Shown in pieces: positions 5,842 through 5,888 of a stretch of 5,888 nt of DNA. A program made the position numbers and the translations under genes. Positions within the stretch are counted from its first letter, which is position 1. Every line of letters begins with the position of its first letter. The notes beneath the pieces were generated by a model that was not told the DNA's origin, ran no database searches, and worked only from the letters and a program-made list of their open reading frames with translations. Source of the DNA: an uncultured Polaribacter sp. (GTDB lineage Bacteria > Bacteroidota > Bacteroidia > Flavobacteriales > Flavobacteriaceae); NCBI GenBank assembly GCA_913050305.1, contig CAJXAS010000115.1:1-5888 (forward strand), given 5' to 3'.

Positions 5842-5888
5842 ATGTTTCTTGAAAATACAGTAAATCATACAGAACAATTTGGTTGGAT
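5842..5888 (+). CDS. tdk: Thymidine kinase, N-terminal fragment cut by the window edge
   Basis: Fifteen codons plus two bases are present, encoding MFLENTVNHTEQFGW and then AT-, consistent with a following Ile. From memory, flavobacterial thymidine kinases (Tdk, the type II TK1-like family) begin with an almost identical peptide, directly followed by the P-loop region, which here would lie past the edge. The enzyme phosphorylates thymidine to dTMP in the salvage pathway. The ATG at 5842 has an A-rich leader (TTACAAA) and a good promoter about 50 bp upstream. No catalytic motif is inside the window, so the call depends only on the N-terminal match. Confidence 0.65.
   Translation, partial: MFLENTVNHTEQFGW

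Noticed and set aside
5808..5842. Minus-strand promoter for the envelope operon (TTTG, 22 bp, AAATTTTG)
   Set aside because: The -7 box has a mismatch, the spacer is slightly long, and the -33 part overlaps the tdk start codon. In such AT-rich DNA this is too weak to call.
1..5888. Deoxynucleoside kinase and thymidine kinase at the two ends as one salvage cluster
   Set aside because: They are separated by about 5 kb of unrelated genes with separate promoters, so functional clustering is not supported.

Overview
The window reads as ordinary chromosome from an AT-rich member of the Flavobacteriia (Bacteroidota), probably a marine Polaribacter/Tenacibaculum-like genome. This is an inference. 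It rests on the low GC, the absence of Shine-Dalgarno leaders, near-perfect Bacteroidota promoter elements (TAnnTTTG with an upstream TTG) and protein families typical of the group. There are eight protein genes, the last cut by the window edge. No RNA gene, insertion sequence, CRISPR array, phage gene or other mobile element was seen.

Layout, left to right. A plus-strand deoxynucleoside kinase (82-696) converges on a minus-strand PLP enzyme of the cystathionine gamma-synthase/lyase family (767-1915). A perfect 26-bp-arm hairpin between them can terminate transcription from both sides. Upstream of the PLP enzyme on the same strand is a DinB/YfiT-type putative metalloprotein (2063-2518). It is divergent from a small ArsC/Spx-like thioredoxin-fold protein (2560-2907), and the 41-bp gap carries two overlapping, opposed promoter elements. 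The ArsC/Spx-like gene runs tail to tail into a three-gene minus-strand operon, with the two stop codons sharing the bases TTAA. In transcription order the operon is an uncharacterised acidic protein (4893-5741), a family GT4 glycosyltransferase resembling LPS-core mannosyltransferases (3902-4888), and a DUF3089-type lipoprotein hydrolase (2904-3905). The last two share an ATGA stop/start. Divergent from this operon, the first 15 codons of a thymidine kinase (5842 onward) reach the window edge behind a good promoter.

The genes cover three themes: deoxynucleoside salvage at both ends (dNK and Tdk), transsulfuration or methionine metabolism, and an envelope operon that may link LPS-core sugar transfer to an outer-membrane-anchored hydrolase. 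The salvage genes at the two ends are probably neighbours by chance.

No clearly new system is present. The points most worth following are the envelope operon with its conserved but uncharacterised first gene, the face-to-face promoters, the ArsC/Spx-like protein lacking one arsenate-binding arginine, and the shared stop codons at 2904-2907. Two starts need care: the lipoprotein begins at 3905, not at the longer 3953 start, and the glycosyltransferase has only TTG starts.
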